DNA from: an uncultured Rikenella sp.
GTDB lineage: Bacteria > Bacteroidota > Bacteroidia > Bacteroidales > Rikenellaceae
Reading direction: 5' to 3'
Length of the DNA stretch: 7,779 bases
Assembly: GCA_910577885.1 (NCBI GenBank)
Contig: CAJTNK010000092.1
Location: 1 to 7,779 of the forward strand
Shown here: positions 5,511 to 7,779 of the stretch, piece after piece
Numbering within the stretch: the stretch's first letter is position 1
Layout of the letters: each line of letters starts with the position of its first letter
The notes under the pieces: model-generated
Databases searched by the model: none
What the model saw: the letters and a program-made list of their open reading frames with translations, nothing else
What the model was told of the DNA's origin: nothing
Position numbers and translations under genes: made by a program

Positions 5511-7646
5511 CTACCGGACGATGGTCATTTCGTCGATCAACCGCCCGCAACCTGCGTACTTGTCGATCAGGAAGAGGACGTAGCGGATGTCGACCGCAAT
5601 GGTGCGCTGTACGTCGGGTTCGAAGGCGATGTCGCCGCTCATGGCCTCCCAGTTTCCGTCGAAGGCCAGCCCCAGGAGCCGTCCGTCGGCGTCCAGCACC
5701 GGACTCCCCGAGTTACCGCCCGTGATGTCGTTGTTGGTCAGGAAACAGGTCGGCACCCGCCCGTCCACGGCATACGGGCCGAAATCCTGGGCCCGGTAGA
5801 GCTCTTTGAGCCGTGCCGGGACGATGAAGTCCGGATTTTTCGGGTCCTCCTTGGCCATCACCCCGTCCAGCGTGGTGAAGTAGTTGTAGAAGACCGCATC
5901 CGCCGCCCAGTAGGGCAGCACCTGTCCGTAGGTGAGCCGGAGCGTGAAGTTGGCGTCCGGCGCCCAGGCTTTGTCCGGGTGCATCTCCAGGAGCCCCGCC
6001 ACCCAGAGCCGGTGGCCCTCGGCGAAGAGCCGCGCAGCCTCTTTCAAGGCCGAGTCGGTGAGCGTTTTGCTCTTTTCGGCGATCGACGCAGCGGCCGTCA
6101 CTGCCGGATCAGCCTCCCACTGGGCGCGGTCGAAGTTCGCCAGCGCGGCATAGTACCGCGCCGTGTCGGTCAGCAGCGAGCGGTCCGAGAGTCCGGCCGC
6201 ATACCCCGCCACATCCGGCCGAACGGTGGCGAAGAACGACGGTTCGTCTGCCGCCGCGACGCTGTCGGCGAAGATCTGCAGCATCCGCCGCGTTACTTTG
6301 CGGTCGGTCGACGGGCTGTAGTTCTTGAAAAACGCCTCGCCCGTCGCACGCAGTGCCGCTGCGGCCTTCGTGTCGTTGCTTTCGGAGGTCAGAATCCGGT
6401 TCACGGCGGTCCCCAGCGTATAGCTCTCCACGCCGGTGCGCAAGGCTTCGTTCATGAACTGCTGGATCCGGGCCGCCGCACGGCGCATCCGAACCGCGCT
6501 GTCGATCAGCGGCAGCGCGCGTCCGTATCGCTCGATCCGCTCCGGCGAGCCGTTCACCCAGGCCGTAAACTCGGCCTGCTGAGCCGCTTTCTTGCCCCGG
6601 ACGTCCAGCCGGCGCAGGCCGCGGCTCATCCCGATGGAGTTCTTCCAGTAGTTCGACGAGCCGGCATACTTGCTCGCATACTGGATCCGGACTTTCGGAT
6701 CGGCCATCATGTCTTCCCACAGGAGCTTCTGGCGTTCGCCGCGGACGAAGATCCGGATCGGGTTGTCCTGTTCCAACACCTGGTCGATCTCGTAGGTGGT
6801 CATATACCGGTTGGTGCGTCCCGGGAAGCCGAGTATCATCGCATAGTCGCCCTCTTTGTACCCTCGGAGCGAGATCTCGAGGTGCTTCGGCGCCCGGTAC
6901 GGGACGTTGTCCGGCGAGTAGGCGGCGGGCTTGTTGTCCGGCGAGGCGTAGACGCGGAACAGCGAGAAATCTCCCGTATGCCGCGGCCACATCCAGTTGT
7001 CGGTGTCTCCGCCGAACTTCCCGACGGCCGACGGCGGTGCCCCCACCATCCGTACGTCGGTGAACCGCTCGGTGACGAACAACAGGTACTGGTTCCCGCC
7101 GAACATCGGGGTCACCTGCGCATACCGAAACGCCTTGGGATCGCTGTTGGCCTTGACGATCCGGTCGATGGCCTGTCCGACGGCTTTGTTACGCTGCGCC
7201 TCGTTCATTCCGGCTTTCACCTTGGCCAGAACTTCCGACGTGACGTCCCGGATCTCCCGGATGAAGGTCACGGCCAGCCCCGGCGTGGGCAGCTCTTCGG
7301 CTTGGCTCATCGCCCAAAAACCGTGCTTCAGATAATCGTGGTCCACGGAGCTGTGCTGCTGGATGGCCCCATACCCGCAGTGGTGGTTCGTGGCGATCAG
7401 CCCTTGCGGCGAGATGATCTCGCCGGTGCAACCTCCGCCGAAAATCACGATCGCGTCTTTCAACGAGGTCCGATTCAGCGCGTAAATGTCCTGTGCCGTG
7501 AGCCGAAGCCCCGTCTCGCGCATCTTCTCGATGTTCATCTTCTCGAGGTACGGCAGCAGCCACATCCCCTCGTCCGCAAGAGCCTGTACGGGCCGTGCGA
7601 TTGCCAGGCCCAGGGCGGCTAACCCAAAAATCAATCTTCTTTTCAT
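5511..7646 (-). CDS. dpp7: S46 family serine dipeptidyl peptidase, DPP7-like
   Basis: A periplasmic exo-peptidase of 711 residues that removes dipeptides from the N-termini of peptides, about the same length as Porphyromonas gingivalis DPP7. Residues 1-24 are a signal peptide (KRR, hydrophobic core, cleavage after QALA), leaving the family's DEGMW near the mature N-terminus. The chymotrypsin-like triad is visible: H89 in TNHHCGYG, D226 in HTGDFSLF and S646 in GGNSGSPV. The helical lid domain unique to S46 fills roughly residues 280-560. G664 in LAFDGNWE is at the position that, as I recall, is glycine in DPP7 (hydrophobic P1) and arginine in DPP11 (Asp/Glu P1), so a DPP7-type preference is predicted. 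No sigma-ABfr consensus promoter is seen upstream; 82 AT-richer bases and then a repeat hairpin lie before it. The gene converges on the metalloprotease gene, and the two together suggest proteins and peptides as food. A long plus-strand open frame here is a shadow. Confidence 0.95.
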   Translation of the reverse strand: MKRRLIFGLAALGLAIARPVQALADEGMWLLPYLEKMNIEKMRETGLRLTAQDIYALNRTSLKDAIVIFGGGCTGEIISPQGLIATNHHCGYGAIQQHSSVDHDYLKHGFWAMSQAEELPTPGLAVTFIREIRDVTSEVLAKVKAGMNEAQRNKAVGQAIDRIVKANSDPKAFRYAQVTPMFGGNQYLLFVTERFTDVRMVGAPPSAVGKFGGDTDNWMWPRHTGDFSLFRVYASPDNKPAAYSPDNVPYRAPKHLEISLRGYKEGDYAMILGFPGRTNRYMTTYEIDQVLEQDNPIRIFVRGERQKLLWEDMMADPKVRIQYASKYAGSSNYWKNSIGMSRGLRRLDVRGKKAAQQAEFTAWVNGSPERIERYGRALPLIDSAVRMRRAAARIQQFMNEALRTGVESYTLGTAVNRILTSESNDTKAAAALRATGEAFFKNYSPSTDRKVTRRMLQIFADSVAAADEPSFFATVRPDVAGYAAGLSDRSLLTDTARYYAALANFDRAQWEADPAVTAAASIAEKSKTLTDSALKEAARLFAEGHRLWVAGLLEMHPDKAWAPDANFTLRLTYGQVLPYWAADAVFYNYFTTLDGVMAKEDPKNPDFIVPARLKELYRAQDFGPYAVDGRVPTCFLTNNDITGGNSGSPVLDADGRLLGLAFDGNWEAMSGDIAFEPDVQRTIAVDIRYVLFLIDKYAGCGRLIDEMTIVR

Positions 7647-7727
7647 GATCCTTGTTAATAATTGTTCTTTTTTACCTTCGCTTCTCTCGCTCTGCCTTGG
7701 CGTAATGTGTTAATCGTTCTTCGTGAT

Positions 7728-7779
7728 GGGAGGGTACTGTCCCTTTCTTGAAAGAAAGGGACCCAAAGAACTTTCAGAT
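7728..7779 (+). repeat. Repeat hairpin, copy 3 (runs off the window)
   Basis: The arms GTCCCTTTCT (7739-7748) and AGAAAGGGAC (7753-7762) pair perfectly around TGAA. They are preceded by GGGAGGGTACT and followed by CCCAAAGAACTTTCAGAT. The flanks match copy 2 on the upstream side and copy 1 on the downstream side, and the last ten bases (ACTTTCAGAT) are identical to those at 3060-3069. The window ends at the same internal point of the unit, so a fuller copy probably continues to the right. It lies 82 bases upstream of the minus-strand dpp7-like start. Confidence 0.75.

Noticed and set aside
5457..7622. 721-codon open frame on the plus strand opposite the S46 peptidase
   Set aside because: It begins inside the terminator hairpin and has no recognisable motif. 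The minus-strand frame has a signal peptide and full catalytic triad, so this is a shadow.

Overview
The window looks like chromosomal DNA from an anaerobic gut-type member of the Bacteroidales. A GC-rich relative of Alistipes/Rikenellaceae is my best guess. The grounds are a C-A-B ordered fumarate reductase/succinate dehydrogenase operon of the b558 type, an S46 dipeptidyl peptidase (a family concentrated in Bacteroidetes), a Bacteroidetes-style M43-like metalloprotease lipoprotein, and a perfect Bacteroidetes promoter (TTTG, 20 bases, TAnnTTTG) upstream of the first operon gene. The genus is inference; the phylum is well supported.

Layout from left to right. Bases 1-123 read on the minus strand like a piece of a FISUMP-type surface protein that leaves the window. 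On the plus strand a promoter (120-151) and a hairpin-rich leader (155-253) precede frdC (308-976, di-heme cytochrome b), frdA (1018-2961, covalent-FAD catalytic subunit) and frdB (3327-4070, three Fe-S clusters). The operon closes with a classic terminator (4102-4144). frdA and frdB are not adjacent: about 365 bases separate them, most of it a palindromic repeat element (about 3018-3273). Next comes a secreted zinc metalloprotease lipoprotein (4240-5388, plus strand). It converges on a dpp7-like S46 serine dipeptidyl peptidase (5511-7646, minus strand), with a very strong bidirectional terminator between them (5438-5498). The window ends inside another copy of the repeat hairpin (7728-7779).

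Function. FrdCAB would form the membrane complex that reduces fumarate to succinate with menaquinol (or runs in reverse), the last step of the succinate fermentation branch. The lipoprotein protease and the periplasmic dipeptidyl peptidase fit a peptide-scavenging lifestyle: the first could cut proteins, and the second would release dipeptides from N-termini. The genes themselves are ordinary. The part least explained by known genes is the non-coding repeat family. Three hairpin copies have perfect 10-bp stems whose sequences differ compensatorily around a constant TGAA loop. Two of them, in opposite orientation, bracket a 26-pair central stem in the middle of the frd operon. I see no CRISPR array, tRNA, rRNA, transposase or defence system.
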